DNA of 64,000 nt from Miscanthus floridulus (Eukaryota; Streptophyta; Magnoliopsida; Poales; Poaceae). A program made the translations under genes and the position numbers. The notes under the pieces were generated by a model, which saw nothing but the letters and a program-made list of their open reading frames with translations, had not been told where the DNA came from and searched no databases. Positions within the stretch are counted from its first letter, which is position 1; every line of letters begins with the position of its first letter. The stretch lies in NCBI RefSeq assembly GCF_019320115.1, contig NC_089598.1:86381560-86445559 (forward strand), written 5' to 3'. Below, piece by piece: positions 22,634 through 33,217 of the stretch.

Positions 22634-23140
22634 CCTGTTATGTTTGGCCATCCGTCTGTGGGTGATACATCGAACTCATCTGCAATTGAATGCCAGCCAT
22701 CTTGAATAAGAGTTGCCACAAAACAACTTGTAAAGATCCGATCACGATAAGATATAATCGACTTGAGCAGGCCATGCAATCGATTGATGTGATCCATAAA
22801 CAACCGGAGCCACTGAAGCTGCCGTGAATGGATGGCACGGTGGAACAAAATGTGCAAATTTAGTATACTTATCCACTACCACGAGAATAGAATTGACACA
22901 ACGGCAGCCCTGCAATGAAGTCCATGGAAATAATTTGCCACGCAGGAGAAGGCACAGTCAGCCATGACGCAATCACGCAATGCTGTTGATAATCTTGGCA
23001 GAAGAAAGTATCCATCTTTTTACCAAGCTATAGAGTAATTCAAAGTGGGCCACTTTACTTCACAAGTATTCTGCTACACAGATTCATATTCAGAAATTAG
23101 ACAGGCATCGTTGTCACTTGCATGGCAGAGGCAGGGTGAG
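22634..23140 (-). pseudogene. Reina-like gypsy integrase core, fragment 3
   Basis: On the minus strand: SPAWQIISMDFIAGLP (first catalytic Asp), then FMDHI-RLHG-KSIIS, a degraded RDRIFTS (second Asp region), and YHPQTDGQT. The third catalytic Glu should lie at the junction now split by the solo LTR. Upstream only traces of the zinc-binding part (CQDYQQH) remain. The similarity fades near 23000-23140 where the TIR element begins, and no more pol is found to the right of that element at 28764. So the 5' part of this Reina copy was lost or lies elsewhere. Confidence 0.75.
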
Positions 23141-23151
23141 GTCGGTCCGAG

Positions 23152-23275
23152 GTGTCGGGCTCGCCGAATTTTTTATTTTTTAGCTTTTTTTTTGAATTTT
23201 TTTCATAAATATGTCCCTGGAGGTTTGATTTCAAAATCTGGACCCTTAGCTCGGCGCCATTGTTGCTGGCATCGA
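23152..23275. repeat. left TIR, outer part
   Basis: It aligns inverted with 28763-28640. After the solo LTR insertion the similarity resumes at 25090 (GTTCTGGGCC against GGTCTTGGGC of the right arm), showing that one arm was split. Confidence 0.65.
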
Positions 23276-25084
23276 GGAAAGCTCTAGTTTGGTTTTGGTG
23301 AATTGATGAAACCCTAAGTGCTAACCTAGTTTATCAAGTGATCATGACATAGGTAGCACATTCCAAGTGGTGAAGCAAATGAAGATCATAACATGATGAT
23401 GGTGATGCCATGGTGATGATCAAGTGCTTGGAATTGAAAAGAAGAAAGTGAAAAACAAAAGGCTCAAGGCAAAGGTATAAATGGTAGGAGCTATTTTGTT
23501 TTGGTGATCAAGACACTTAGAGAGTGTGATCACATTTAGGTTTGATAGCCATACTATTAAGAGGGGTGAAACTCATATCGAAATGTGGTTATCAAAGTGC
23601 CACTAGATGCTCTAACTCATTGCATATGCATTTAGGATCTAGTGGAGTGCTAACACCCTTGAAAACATTTGTGAAAATATGCTAACACATGTGCACAAGG
23701 TGATACACTTGGTGGTTGGCACATTTAAGCAAGGGTTAGGAACTTCACCGGTGGAGTGTCCGCCCATAGAGTGCAGACAGTCCAACGATGCCACCGGCGC
23801 CCTAGACAGAAAAGATGGAGGTCACTGTAAGTCATCAGACGCTGGTCTCTGAAGGACCGACACGTCCGGTCAGTAGCAGCAGAAAAAGCACAGCGTCGGT
23901 CATCGACCAGACACCGGCGCTAAAACGACCGGACGCTGGCTGGCTGTGTTCGGTCACACTGACATGGTCGTGCATAGAGGAGTCGCCGAGTGACCGGATG
24001 CTGGCTGTGTCCGGTCATGAAAAATCATCTCTGGATGCTTACTGGAATCGATCGGACGCTAGGGTGATCGATTGTCACTTGACCATTGAGATGGGGTGAT
24101 CAACATTTGAAGAAAGTGGACACGTGCCACGCATCGCGTGACCGGACGCTGAGGTCCAGCGTCCGGTAAATATGATCGGAGCGTCCGGTCACCCCGTGTT
24201 GTGCCTAGTGGAGGGGTACACCGGCTCTATTTTGTGGGAGCTTCTATTTAAGCCCCATGACTGGCTCAAGCTCACTCTCTTGGCCTTTTGCATTGACATA
24301 TCAACCTTGTGAGCTTAGCCAAAGCCCTCCCACTCATCTCCACCATTGATTCATCATCTTTGTGAGATTGGGAGAGAATCCAAGTGCATTGCTTGAGTGT
24401 TTGCATCTAGAGGCACTTGGTGTTCGTGTTTGGCTATGGGATTCGCTTGTTACTCTTGGTGGTTGCCACCTCCTAGACGGCTTGGAGCAGCGAGGATCGT
24501 AGAGCGAAGGGTGGTGATTGTCTCTGGCTCCGATCGTGGTGATTGTGAGGGGTTCTTGACCTTTCCCCGATGGAGAGCCAAAAGGTACTCTAGTGAATTG
24601 CTCGTGGCTTGTGTGATCCTCATCTTATGTTGGTTGTGCGGCACCCTATCGAGGGTTTGGCGTGTGATGCCAATTAGCGCGTGAACCTCCAAGTGAGTGA
24701 ATCGCCACAACGAGGAGTAGCTTGCTGGCAAACAAGTGAACCTCGATAAAAAATCATTGTGTTCATCATTTGATTCCGAGGTGATTGGTCTTCATTGGTA
24801 TTCATTCTTGTGATTGATTGGCTCCTTCTTCGACACAGCGGTATAAACAAATTGCTCACTCTCTTTACATTACTGCAAACTAGTTGTCAAGCTCTTTAGT
24901 GTAGCTAGTTGTGAGAGCTTGTTAGTTTGGTTAGTGTAGCTCTTTAGTTAGCTTTTGAGAGCACACTAACTTAGTTTAGTGTCATAGCTATTGTGTGGAT
25001 AGAAACTATATAAACTAGAATTGTGGTAGGTGGCTTGCATTTTTAATAGGCTATTCACCCCCCTCTAGCCATTAGGACCTTTCA
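23276..25084 (+). repeat. SIRE/Maximus-like copia solo LTR, copy 2 (1.8 kb)
   Basis: It starts GGAAAGCTCTAGTTTGG (expected T changed to G) and ends TTAGGACCTTTCA. Flanks are ATCGA (23271-23275) and ACCGA (25085-25089), a 5-base duplication with one C/T difference. Removing the LTR plus one copy restores the TIR sequence seen at the other end of the host element, so the insertion is certain. It belongs to the same family as 20714-22633 in opposite orientation. No coding content. Confidence 0.85.
23830..24200. repeat. array of short inverted motifs (CCGGACGCTG / CAGCGTCCGG), LTR copy 2
   Basis: Around ten copies of GACCGGACGCTG or CAGCGTCCGGTC variants occur, for example at 23927, 23993, 24048, 24141 and 24157, including the tight inverted pair ACCGGACGCTGAGG-TCCAGCGTCCGGT near 24141-24167. 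Confidence 0.8.
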
Positions 25085-25239
25085 ACCGAGTTCTGGGCCA
25101 TGTTGGTGGCACGGACGCTGACATGGCAGCCATCGTGATGCCGTGGATCTTGGCGCCGAGCTTGGTGCCATAGATCTTCGGCGCCAACAATCCTGGCGCC
25201 GAGCTTGGCGCCAACAATCCTGGCGCCAAGCCCTCTCTT

Positions 25240-27144
25240 ACGTATGGGGCCTCCATCCCTTTCTCTCTTCCTCTCTCTTTCTCTATACTGCCAGTCACCG
25301 CTGTCGTACCGTCCTCGCCCGCGTGCATGCTCCACCCTGCCCACGTCCATGCCCTCGCCCTCGACGGCCGTCACCGCCTGCGCCTGCCATCCCCGGCCGC
25401 GCCCTCGCCCTCGACGGCCGTCCTTGCTCATGCCCTCGTCCTCGGTGGCCGTCCCCGCCCACGCCCTCGGCCACACCGGCCCCGTGCCTGTGCCGGCAGT
25501 CCCCTGCCTCGCCGTGCCACGCCCGTGCCCGCGTTGGCCGTCCCCGCCCGCGGCCGCGGCGACCCCATGCCCACGCCGGGCGTCCCCGGTCACGCCCACG
25601 CCCTCGGCGGCCGTCCGCGCCAGGTAAAAATTGTGAATATGCAACATAGGTGTTTAGTTGGCTTTGATTGTAATATAGTAGTTCGATTATTTGTTATTTA
25701 CTAGTTAATGTGATGACTTAGGTAGTTAATTTAGTTAATGATCTAGTGAGATAGATAGAAACATAGATACATATGTACATAGATATAGTTAGATATGTAG
25801 ATAGATAGAAACATAGATACATAGGTACATAGACATAGCTATTTTGTGAGTACACTGTATATATATACGTAGCTATTATCTTATTTACTTAGTTTGTAGT
25901 TAGAAAGTACTTGTTAGGTACTATCTATCGTCTAATTTGGACTAAAGGACATGTGTTTCGTTATGTGTTTGAACTAGATAGACAACCTAGTGACCATATA
26001 TCATGGAGGCACCGTTGAATGCGATTGCTATGGATATGTTGACCATATATTATGAGTACAATGACAACAGCGATTTATCACTTCACTTACATAGTACACC
26101 TATAGCATCTAGGCTTTTCAGTAATAGCGAACGAATCTAGTCTCTTCAGACAATGAAAATAGACTTTTTAGTTACAAGGACAAGGAGTACGATGACAGCA
26201 ATGATATATCACTTCACTTACATAGTACACCTATAGCATCTAGGCTTTTCAGTGATTTATCATGTCAACGACGAATAGACTTTTTCAGGAAACGAATCTA
26301 GGCTTTTCAGTGTCCATTGAAATAGGCTATTCAGTGAAACTAATTAGGCTTCTTGTGACCAGTTAAAACACAAACACATTGAAACGGCAACTAAACTTGC
26401 CTCTGTCTATATATACGCAATGCTGGATGCATTGCTACTTACTTCCTAACTAGTATTTTCTTTCGTTGCAGTACCAATGTCTGGAGGATCGTTCAGAGGG
26501 AGAGAAAAGGGGAAGGGAACTATCATTGTGCGGGAGGGTTCTCTTGGTCCCGATTTCTTTGAGGAAGCTCTTTATGAGATGTTTCCAGTTGAGAGCAAAC
26601 GTGATTTCATCAAAGAGGCACCACTGAGAAGATAAGATGAACGGAAAGAAGAGTGGCCAAAATGCATGCATGGTGAGGACTGCCTAGTGCAGATGTTCAC
26701 CGAGGAAATAGATGAAGGTCATCGTTTCTTCAAATGCCCGTGAGCATGGGTAATTGCTATTACTATTTGTTTCTTCAATATGTTCCTCTTTTATACAACT
26801 TACATGACATACTTATTGTAGTCTTCCTTGGCCGAAGAAAATTATGGGTTCACTAGGTAGGTCGATCATCAACCTATTTATCCGTATGTGGAGTACATCT
26901 ACTACCTGTAGAACCGTATCTTCGATCTAGAAAGGGAGTTAGCAGTGGTTACAAGGACGAAGGATAGGACGACAACAACAATGGTGCCGATTCATAGGAG
27001 GCACTCTACAATGATCCATATTGCACCTGCCCTAACCACAAGAATAAGGGGCCTCCGCCATCACCCCCGCCACCACCGCCACCAACAATGGGAGGCTATT
27101 GTGGAGAAGGTGCAACACAATTTGCTATGTGGCCACACTATTAG
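25240..27144 (+). pseudogene. GRF-type zinc-finger protein gene carried by the TIR element
   Basis: A GC-rich first exon (about 25240-25623) ends at donor CAG/GTAAAAAT. A long intron (25624-26471) ends at TTGCAG. The next exon has the ATG at 26477 (MSGGSFRGREKGKGT), then WPKCMHGEDCLVQMF and GHRFFKCP, a GRF-type zinc finger. A short intron (26750-26821) leads to a last exon with SLAEENYGFTR, IFDLERELA, a Pro-rich run and GGYCGEGATQFAMWPHY, with a stop at 27142. Stops in the frame (for example at 26634 and after the finger) and a few coding changes make it a pseudogene. GRF fingers bind nucleic acid in other proteins; its role here is unknown. Confidence 0.7.
26053..26258 (+). repeat. direct repeat in the intron of the GRF gene
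   Basis: Two copies of about 74 bases (26053-26126 and 26185-26258) share CACTTCACTTACATAGTACA and CCTATAGCATCTAGGCTTTTC. Nearby (25750-25850) a GATAGATAGAAACATAGATACAT block is also duplicated. Noncoding. Confidence 0.75.
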
Positions 27145-27514
27145 GACGACTTTATCTTATTCACATGTCACATCTATGTGTTTGTTGTTTGGTTTAATTA
27201 CCTAAGGCATATTAGATTTAGTCGAAGGAACTCTGTACCCTAATTCGGTACATGTTTTCACATGCCATTTCATGTGTTTTGTATGTTGAATTATATAATG
27301 CCCTACTTCGTTAGGTTTTGTTTGCAGCACGTGATCACATTTCACTATGTCCATAATATTAAGCTGAATATTATGACCACAAATAATGAAAACAACCACA
27401 AAATGAAAAGTACAATACTATGCCACATTAAACAATACAATAATACTAGAAGTACGTGCCGACATTAAACAACATCATTCATGAATAAACCATAGAACTA
27501 GCAAGTCATGTAGA

Positions 27515-28085
27515 CTATTGAGTGCAACGAGGCCACTTTTCCTTCCTTAGGGTATCGGGATTCTCCTCCATCGCTGCTTTCGCTCAGCGTGCACGCTCAA
27601 GCTTCTTCTCCCTCTCCTCCCTGTACGTAGCAACATGCTTCCTTTCCTCCTCTTCCTTGTTCTTTTTTTTTTGCAGCCTCCTCTCCACGTCTCTTCTTCA
27701 TCATCTTCTTGTCCTCTACCTTCCACCGCAACATTTTCTGTCTCTATTCCTTGTCTTCAGGCTTGATCTCAGTGTCGATCCACTGCTCAAAATCACAGAG
27801 CGGTGGAGGGGTCTGCAAAAAATGCAATTGTTACCAAACAAAAAAAAATCATGCAAGATGTCATATGACACAAACATTAATTTCTCACCATCTTGCTAAT
27901 GCGGCGCTGACGAAGTGTAGGCTCAAACATAAAATTGAAACACATCCAATACATCTGCCTATACGTGTCTTCTTCATCAGACTTGGCTACCTTGCAAGCA
28001 TCGCCGCAAAAGCACATGGGCACTGGAACATCACTAGACAGAGGCAATGGGTCGAATGTATTTCCGATCATCCGATCATAACTAC
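27515..28085 (-). pseudogene. CFCG zinc-finger (GRF-like) protein gene, convergent partner in the TIR element
   Basis: The upstream exon (about 28085-27899) encodes GNTFDPLPLSSDVPVPMCF followed by CGDACKVAKSDEEDTYRQMY and WMC: a C-x-C-G-x2-C...W-x-C zinc-binding pattern like a GRF finger. The donor is GTGAGA (27898) and the acceptor TTTTTTGCAG (27813). The second exon (27812-27515) reads TPPPLCDFEQWIDTEIKPED, a stop, a highly charged Lys/Glu helix, and RKEKWPRCTQ with a stop at 27515. The upstream start is not certain and there may be a further 5' exon toward the right TIR. Two in-frame stops indicate decay. The family is common in grass genomes as a transposon passenger; no biochemical role is known to me. 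Confidence 0.7.
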
Positions 28086-28529
28086 AATACAACCAATTTC
28101 GTTCTAAGAACCAGAAGCAATTAACATTAAACCCTAAACCTAGGGTTTTCCATTTGATGCACAACAACAAACCCATAACATAACAACATGCGTTGCGGTT
28201 AACTTGGTTTGCTAGTTTTTTCATGCCTTGGCATCCTATGGTTGTATAATACAAATATTAAAAATTGCATGAAACCCTAAGTAATGACGATTCTTAGGTT
28301 AAAAAATTCGACTAATATATACCAAATTGATACGAAAAAAACTAGGAGGGGAGCGAGGATACCTTGCTTTCGAAGATCTATGGATTAAATCAAAGTTTTC
28401 AAGGTCCAATATGCCGATTCGTGAGGTATGACGAAGTGGGAAGAGAAAAAACCCGAGAGGGAGGAGAAAGAAGAGGAAGAAGGCTCGGGCAGAAAGGTTA
28501 GGAGCGGGGTTCAAACACCACCTCGGCAT

Positions 28530-28763
28530 CATAGATCCTGACGCCAAGATCTACGGTGTCAATCTGCCTGACAAGTCATCGTCACATTTGCGTCGAGCCC
28601 AAGACCTCAGTGCCAGCAACGATGACGCCGAGAAGTGTAAGCTCGGCGTCAACAGCAATGGTGCCGACCTAAGGGTCCAGATTATGAAATCTTACCTTTA
28701 GGGATATATTTGTGAATTTTTTTAAAAAAAACTAAAAAATAAAAAATTCGGCCGGCCTCGCAC
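28530..28763. repeat. right TIR of the zinc-finger element
   Basis: Inverted match to 23152-23275 plus 25085-25210. The right arm has about 35 extra bases with CGCCGAG/CTCGGCG words compared with the left. The outer end is near CCGGCCTCGCAC. Confidence 0.65.
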
Positions 28764-29078
28764 TTTCTTCCATGATTACGGCGTTGCCTAGGCGACCTGG
28801 ATCACAACGACAGCAGCAAATTCCCCAGCAAAGCTTTCTTTCTGGATAAATAAGCTGGTGCCTGCGAAAATTGATGGCGTTCTTTTTGACCTTTTCTTTT
28901 TGCCCCTGCCCCTGAGATGAGGTTTTGTTTCCATTTGCTCAAGGAAGCTTGGTGGAGACGGTGACGAGGTGGCCAGTTGCCCGGCGTTGGCTTCCTTCCT
29001 CGCAGATCAAATCGAATGTGCAATGTGGTCGTTTTCACCATCGATGCTCATTCATCACCTATCCTTCTCTCTCATTCA
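28764..29078. other. low-copy DNA, no gene recognised
   Basis: Sequence between the TIR element and a MITE. ORFs here are short and without known motifs. Confidence 0.4.
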
Positions 29079-29321
29079 GGCCCCGTTTAGATGTGAAAAA
29101 TTTTGGCTTGTGACTACTGTAGCATTTTCGTTTATATTTGACAAAAATTGTTTAATTATGAACTATTCAGGCTTCAAAGATTCGTCTCGCCAATTACGGA
29201 CAAACTGTATAATTAGTTATTCTCTTTACCTACATTTAATGCTCCATGCATGTGCCGCAAGATTTGATGTGACGGGAAATCTTGAAAAATTTTAGATTTT
29301 GGGTGGGATATAAACAGGGCC
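29079..29321. mobile_element. MITE, 243 bases, GGCC-ended, TSD TCA (PIF/Harbinger-like)
   Basis: The ends are GGCCCCGTTTA and TAAACAGGGCC, flanked by TCA (29076-29078 and 29322-29324). The interior has the typical grass phrases GATTCGTCTCGCCAATTA and CATGCATGTGCCGCAAGATT. The 3-base duplication suggests the PIF/Harbinger superfamily; no coding sequence. Confidence 0.85.
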
Positions 29322-29324
29322 TCA

Positions 29325-30441
29325 GAGGCAAAGAGTCAGCGACCGCAAGTCGCCGTCACGCTTGGCCACGTCTCGCAGTGGGCTTTGCAAACTTTTGGAT
29401 GGAGGTCTTGTTAGGCCTGCGAGGCAACACATTGCAGGCCCATCGGCGTCGCTGCCCGTCTCTTTCAGAGCCCAGCTAGCTAGAACTAGAAGGTGAAGTG
29501 AACCCAGCCAACATGAATGAGCAGCGAGCGATTTAACTTGGCGGTCACGACTAATCCGAGAGCAGATAGTGGCCGGCCGGCCGGCGGCGGATACGCGTTA
29601 CTTTCCGGGAGTTAAACGGCTGCAAGTACCCTGCCCTGCCCTGGATTAAAAGGCGGATCGCATCACCGTCGCCGTCGCCGTCGCGCGCACCCTCCCTCCT
29701 GACGCTTCGTCGTCGTCCAGGGCCTGACCTGACGGTCCATCGCTTTCTCCGGCCGGCCGGCGGCCGGGACATGCCTGCCTGTCGATGAACAGAACAGGGT
29801 CAGTCAGGCATGGTCCTTTCCGTCCCATTTGTGCAATGGGCAGAGTCAACTACTGTGCTTCTCTTCATCAGTGCAAAATAGATGTATTACTTATTTATGT
29901 GCCATTTACGTGTGGACCAGAGAAGTGCCGAAGCAGCAAGAATCTAGAGATGGATCGAGGAATCCATGCAAATCACTGAGCAGCTCCAGACGCTTCAACT
30001 TAACCTCCTTTGCTTGCCTGACAACGGGCAAAAAGGAACCGGGGGGTGAGCGAGCGAGATTCCAGGTTCGTGAAACGGACTCACACTGCGTCTCGTGGGT
30101 GGAAAAATCTACCTCTTCTTTTTTTCAGCGTTTGCTTCTGTGCACACTGAATTTATGATGCCAAGCTTTTTCCCGGAGCAACTTGCAAAGCGCCACCATC
30201 CTCGGTTCGGTTGTCTTTTGCCGAAACTTTAGAATGCTGCTCTACAGACAACTTTCATGAAGTTTCTGCGATTCATACCTGAAAAGAAACGAGTATAGAG
30301 AGCATCCAGACTTTTTTTTTGGTTAGTAGAAAGCTAAAATCGGTCCTAATTAAGTAACTATAATTGTGCAAAAGTAGTGCAATGTGGAAACATAACATGG
30401 TACCTATGCTTCATCTTCTTCGTTGATTAATTGTAAGAGAC
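29325..30441. other. low-copy intergenic DNA
   Basis: About 1.1 kb with GC-rich stretches (CGGCCGGCCGGCGGCGG near 29575 and CCGTCGCC triplets near 29667). It is continuous with 43015 onward if the copia element is removed. No convincing ORF, RNA gene or domain. Confidence 0.4.
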
Positions 30442-30446
30442 CTTCA

Positions 30447-30729
30447 TGTCAGCGGATCAACGTCTCCAACGGCTAGAGCTCATTCGGCTCTCCTGATGCG
30501 TCGCCCACGTCCTGCGCTCCCGATCGCTCGCCGCACCAACTGCCTCCGGAGAGCGCGCTCTGCCGCGCACACACGCGCGCCCGGTCTTCACAGCGCCCAC
30601 GCTCCGCGCTGGGCGCTCGCCCACTCATGCGTGTGTTGTGTGTGTAGTCATGGCCAAAGGCCATTGTAATATATATGTATGCCATATACGATCAATGCAA
30701 ATCATCCAGTTGATCATCTTCATTCTACA
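30447..30729 (+). repeat. 5' LTR of the copia element (283 bases)
   Basis: It starts TGTCAGCGG after the TSD CTTCA and ends CATTCTACA directly before the primer-binding site. Its last 48 bases match 42962-43009 with about three differences. Confidence 0.9.
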
Positions 30730-30743
30730 TGGTATCAGCCTCC
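30730..30743 (+). promoter_or_regulatory. primer-binding site of the copia element
   Basis: TGGTATCAGCCTCC directly follows the LTR. The first nine bases match the initiator tRNA-Met site; the rest is degenerate. Confidence 0.8.
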
Positions 30744-30789
30744 TCTTCGATCCTCCAGAACTCCATTGCCGAACTCTCCTTCCGCACCA

Positions 30790-31877
30790 ATGGCGCCTTC
30801 CTCAATTCACTCTGACTCTTCCTCTGACGATGGCTCCTTCGTCGCCCCCGCCCCTGCCTCTGTCATCTAGACAATCTCCATCCGCCACCACGTTCCAGTC
30901 ACCCTCGACATGGACGAGGGGAACTACGGCCAGTGGCGTCTCTTCTTCGACTCGACTCTCGGCAAGTTCGGCCTTGAGAGCCACGTTCGCTCGCCCACCC
31001 CGTCTGATGAGAGCAATGGTGAATGGCGCATGGTGGATTCATGCGTCACCAACTGGATCCTCACCACCGTCTCCAAGGGCGTCTTCGACATCGTTCGCTG
31101 CGACCGGAACACCGCCTTCTCCCTCTGGCACGCCATCGAGGGCCTCTTCTAGGACAATGAGCTGCAGCGCGCCGTGTACCTGGAAGCCGAGCTGCGTTCT
31201 CTGCAGCAGGGGGACATGTCGATCAACGACTACTGCACCAAGTTGAAGTGGCTCGCCGATCAGCTGCGCGACATCGGCCACCCCGTCTCTGAGCCAGTCA
31301 GGTGCTTAATCTTCTCCGCGGCCTCAATCCCCGGTACCGCTACGTCAAGCCAGTGATCACCTCCAAGTCCCCGCCGCACAACTTCATGAGCACCCGCTCC
31401 TTCCTCCTTGAGGAACTCAGTTTCCAGCACGACACTAACGCCGAAGCTGGACAAGCTCTCACCGCGACCCATGGCGAGCGATCCAACGGCTCCTCCAGTT
31501 CTGCCGCAGCCGGCACCAACGACGGCTCTCCAGCGTCGAACTTGTCGCGCTCCAACAACCGCTCCAATAACGGCGGCGGCAACTGATCCAACAACCGCTC
31601 CGATCGGCGACGCGGCCGCGGCAATGGCGGTGGGTCCTCGCGCTCCTCCAACAACCCGTCCGCGCCTTGGGCCACAGGCTACAATCCATGGCAAGGCATG
31701 GTGCAGGCCTGGCCCATGCCATTCCGTGCCCCTGGTGCTGGTGTTCTGGGACCTCGGCCTCCGTTCCAGCCACAGCAAGCGATGGCGGCCACCCATCTTC
31801 CACCGCCTTCACCGGCCGGCCCATCCAACGTCTTCGACAACAGTGCCCTCTACGCAGCGATCCAATCCACCGGCGTC
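30790..31877 (+). pseudogene. gag: gag pseudogene of the copia element
   Basis: The start ATG at 30790 opens MAPSSIHSDSSSDDGSF. The frame continues past a TAG at 30868 into MDEGNYGQWRLFF, and past a TAG at 31150 into a UBN2-type gag core (AVYLEAELRSLQQGDMSIND, YCTKLKWLADQLRDIGH). At about 31300 the frame shifts by one to LNLLRGLNPRYRY and the typical FLLEELS segment, then a Ser/Asn/Gly-rich tail and a TGA at 31584. I find no CCHC knuckle. Both TAG stops are a C-to-T step from Gln. Gag would form the particle shell. Confidence 0.8.
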
Positions 31878-33217
31878 TAGCACCATCCCACGAGTGCCTC
31901 GGATTGGTACTTCGACGCAGGCGCGACGTCGCACATGTTGTCTTCTCCTGGTAACTTTCCCCCTTCCACCCTTCGGCATTCTAACTCCATCATCACAGTA
32001 GGGAATGGTGCCCAGATGCCCGTCACCCACCAGGCACAGACACTCATTCCTACTGCCACTTCCCCTCTTCACCTCAATGATGTTCTTATTTCACCTTCAC
32101 TCATCAAGAATTTGATCTCTGTTCGCCATCTCACTCGTGATAATAACGTTTCCATTGAATTTGATCCATCTGGTTTCTCTATCAAGGATCTTCTTACCAG
32201 AGCGGAGATGCTCCGATGTGAGAGCAGCGGCGATCTCTACCCTCTCCGTCTTCCTCATCATCAAGCTCTCACGGCCTCCTCGGTGACATCCTTGTGGCAT
32301 CAGCGACTGGGGCACCCTGGAGATCCAGTCACCTCCCAAGTTTTGCAAAGCTTTTCTTTTCAGTGTAATAAAGCTGATGCTCACTCATGCTCTTCTTGCC
32401 GGTTGGGCAAGAATGTTCGTTTACCATTTACTGAATCTACTTCACAGACTTTCCCCTTTCAACTTGTTCATTCAGATGTTTGGACATCACCCGTTCATAG
32501 TCATTCTGGTTATAAATATTACATTGTTTTTCTTGATGATTACACGCATTACCTATGGACAATTCCACTTCACAATAAATATGATGTTTTCCCCACCATT
32601 CAAGCATTTATTTCTTATGTTCATACTCAATTTCGCCTACCCATCCTAGCCTTCCAGACTGACAATGGACGGGAATATGACTCCACCGCCATGCGTCTCC
32701 TGCTTTCTTCTCTTGGCACCCAGCTACGTCTCTCCTGCCCGTATACGTCGCGGCAAAACGGGAAAGCCAAAAGAATTCTCCGCACTGTTAACGATTGTTT
32801 GCGCACCATGCTCATTCACAGTGCAGCTCCCCTGACGTTCTGGGCTAAGGCGCTTGCTACGACGACGTACCTGATCAACCGCCGTCCCTGCCGAGCCACC
32901 AGTTCCACGATGCCGTACGCCCTGCTCTTCGGTGTGGCGCCCTCCTATGCCGAGCTTCGCGTGTTTGGGTGCCGATGCTTCCCCAACCTGATCGCCACCT
33001 CGAGCCACAAGCTCGCCGAACGCTCCACGACGTGCGTCTTCATTGGCTACCCAGCAGATCATCGTGGGTACCGTTGCTACAACCTCGCCACCGGCCGTGT
33101 CATCATGTCACGGCACGTCGTCTTTGATGAAGCAGTGTTCCCATTCCGCGACAACGCCACGGCCAACGCCGACGCACCGCGCTTCGCGCCGTGTGAACCG
33201 CCCGCCCCCTCGCCAAC
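31878..33217 (+). pseudogene. pol: copia pol, first half (protease and integrase)
   Basis: After a TAG at 31878, one frame is open to 33217. Protease signature: DWYFDAGATSHM, with Ala where Ser or Thr is usual in D-S/T-G. Integrase zinc ligands: WHQRLGHPGD...CSSCRLGK. Core: D in HSDVWTSP and D in TDNGREY. The third acidic residue should sit in the motif Gly-x-Ala-Glu-Arg, but here it is GKAKR: Lys at 32769-32771, one G-to-A change. The rest of the integrase (FWAKALATTTYLINRRPC, LRVFGCRCF, VFIGYPADHRGY) is well preserved up to the insertion point at 33213. The enzyme would be catalytically dead. Confidence 0.92.

Larger units (their letters stand above)
23152..28763. mobile_element. long-TIR DNA element carrying two convergent zinc-finger genes (Mutator-like or unclassified)
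   Basis: The left end (23152-23275, continued at 25085-25210) and right end (28763-28530, inverted) share long stretches: CCGAATTTTTTATTTTTTAG, ATCTGGACCCTTAG, TTGCTGGCA, and repeated GGCGCCGAGCTTGG-type words. These form imperfect terminal inverted repeats of over 200 bases. Removing the solo LTR at 23276-25084 restores the left repeat. Inside are two oppositely oriented, spliced zinc-finger genes; no transposase is recognised. I could not find a 9-base target duplication, so the exact termini and the superfamily are uncertain; long TIRs favour a Mutator-like or Pack-MULE-like element. Confidence 0.6.

Noticed and set aside
20709..22638. CCCAT/CCTGT as a proven TSD of the solo LTR
   Set aside because: Only three of five bases match; the insertion is supported by the interrupted integrase instead.
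25072..25704. Several long overlapping ORFs on both strands in GC-rich repeats
   Set aside because: GC-rich low-complexity DNA lacks stop codons in many frames; no domain, and the segment is better explained as an exon/leader plus TIR.
23152..28763. Classification as a CACTA element
   Set aside because: The ends lack CACTA/TAGTG and no TPase is seen; long TIRs fit Mutator-like better, though this remains open.
29540..29860. GC-rich stretch considered as a promoter or exon of a second host gene
   Set aside because: No coherent ORF with domain, no splice pattern and no TATA box at a sensible distance.
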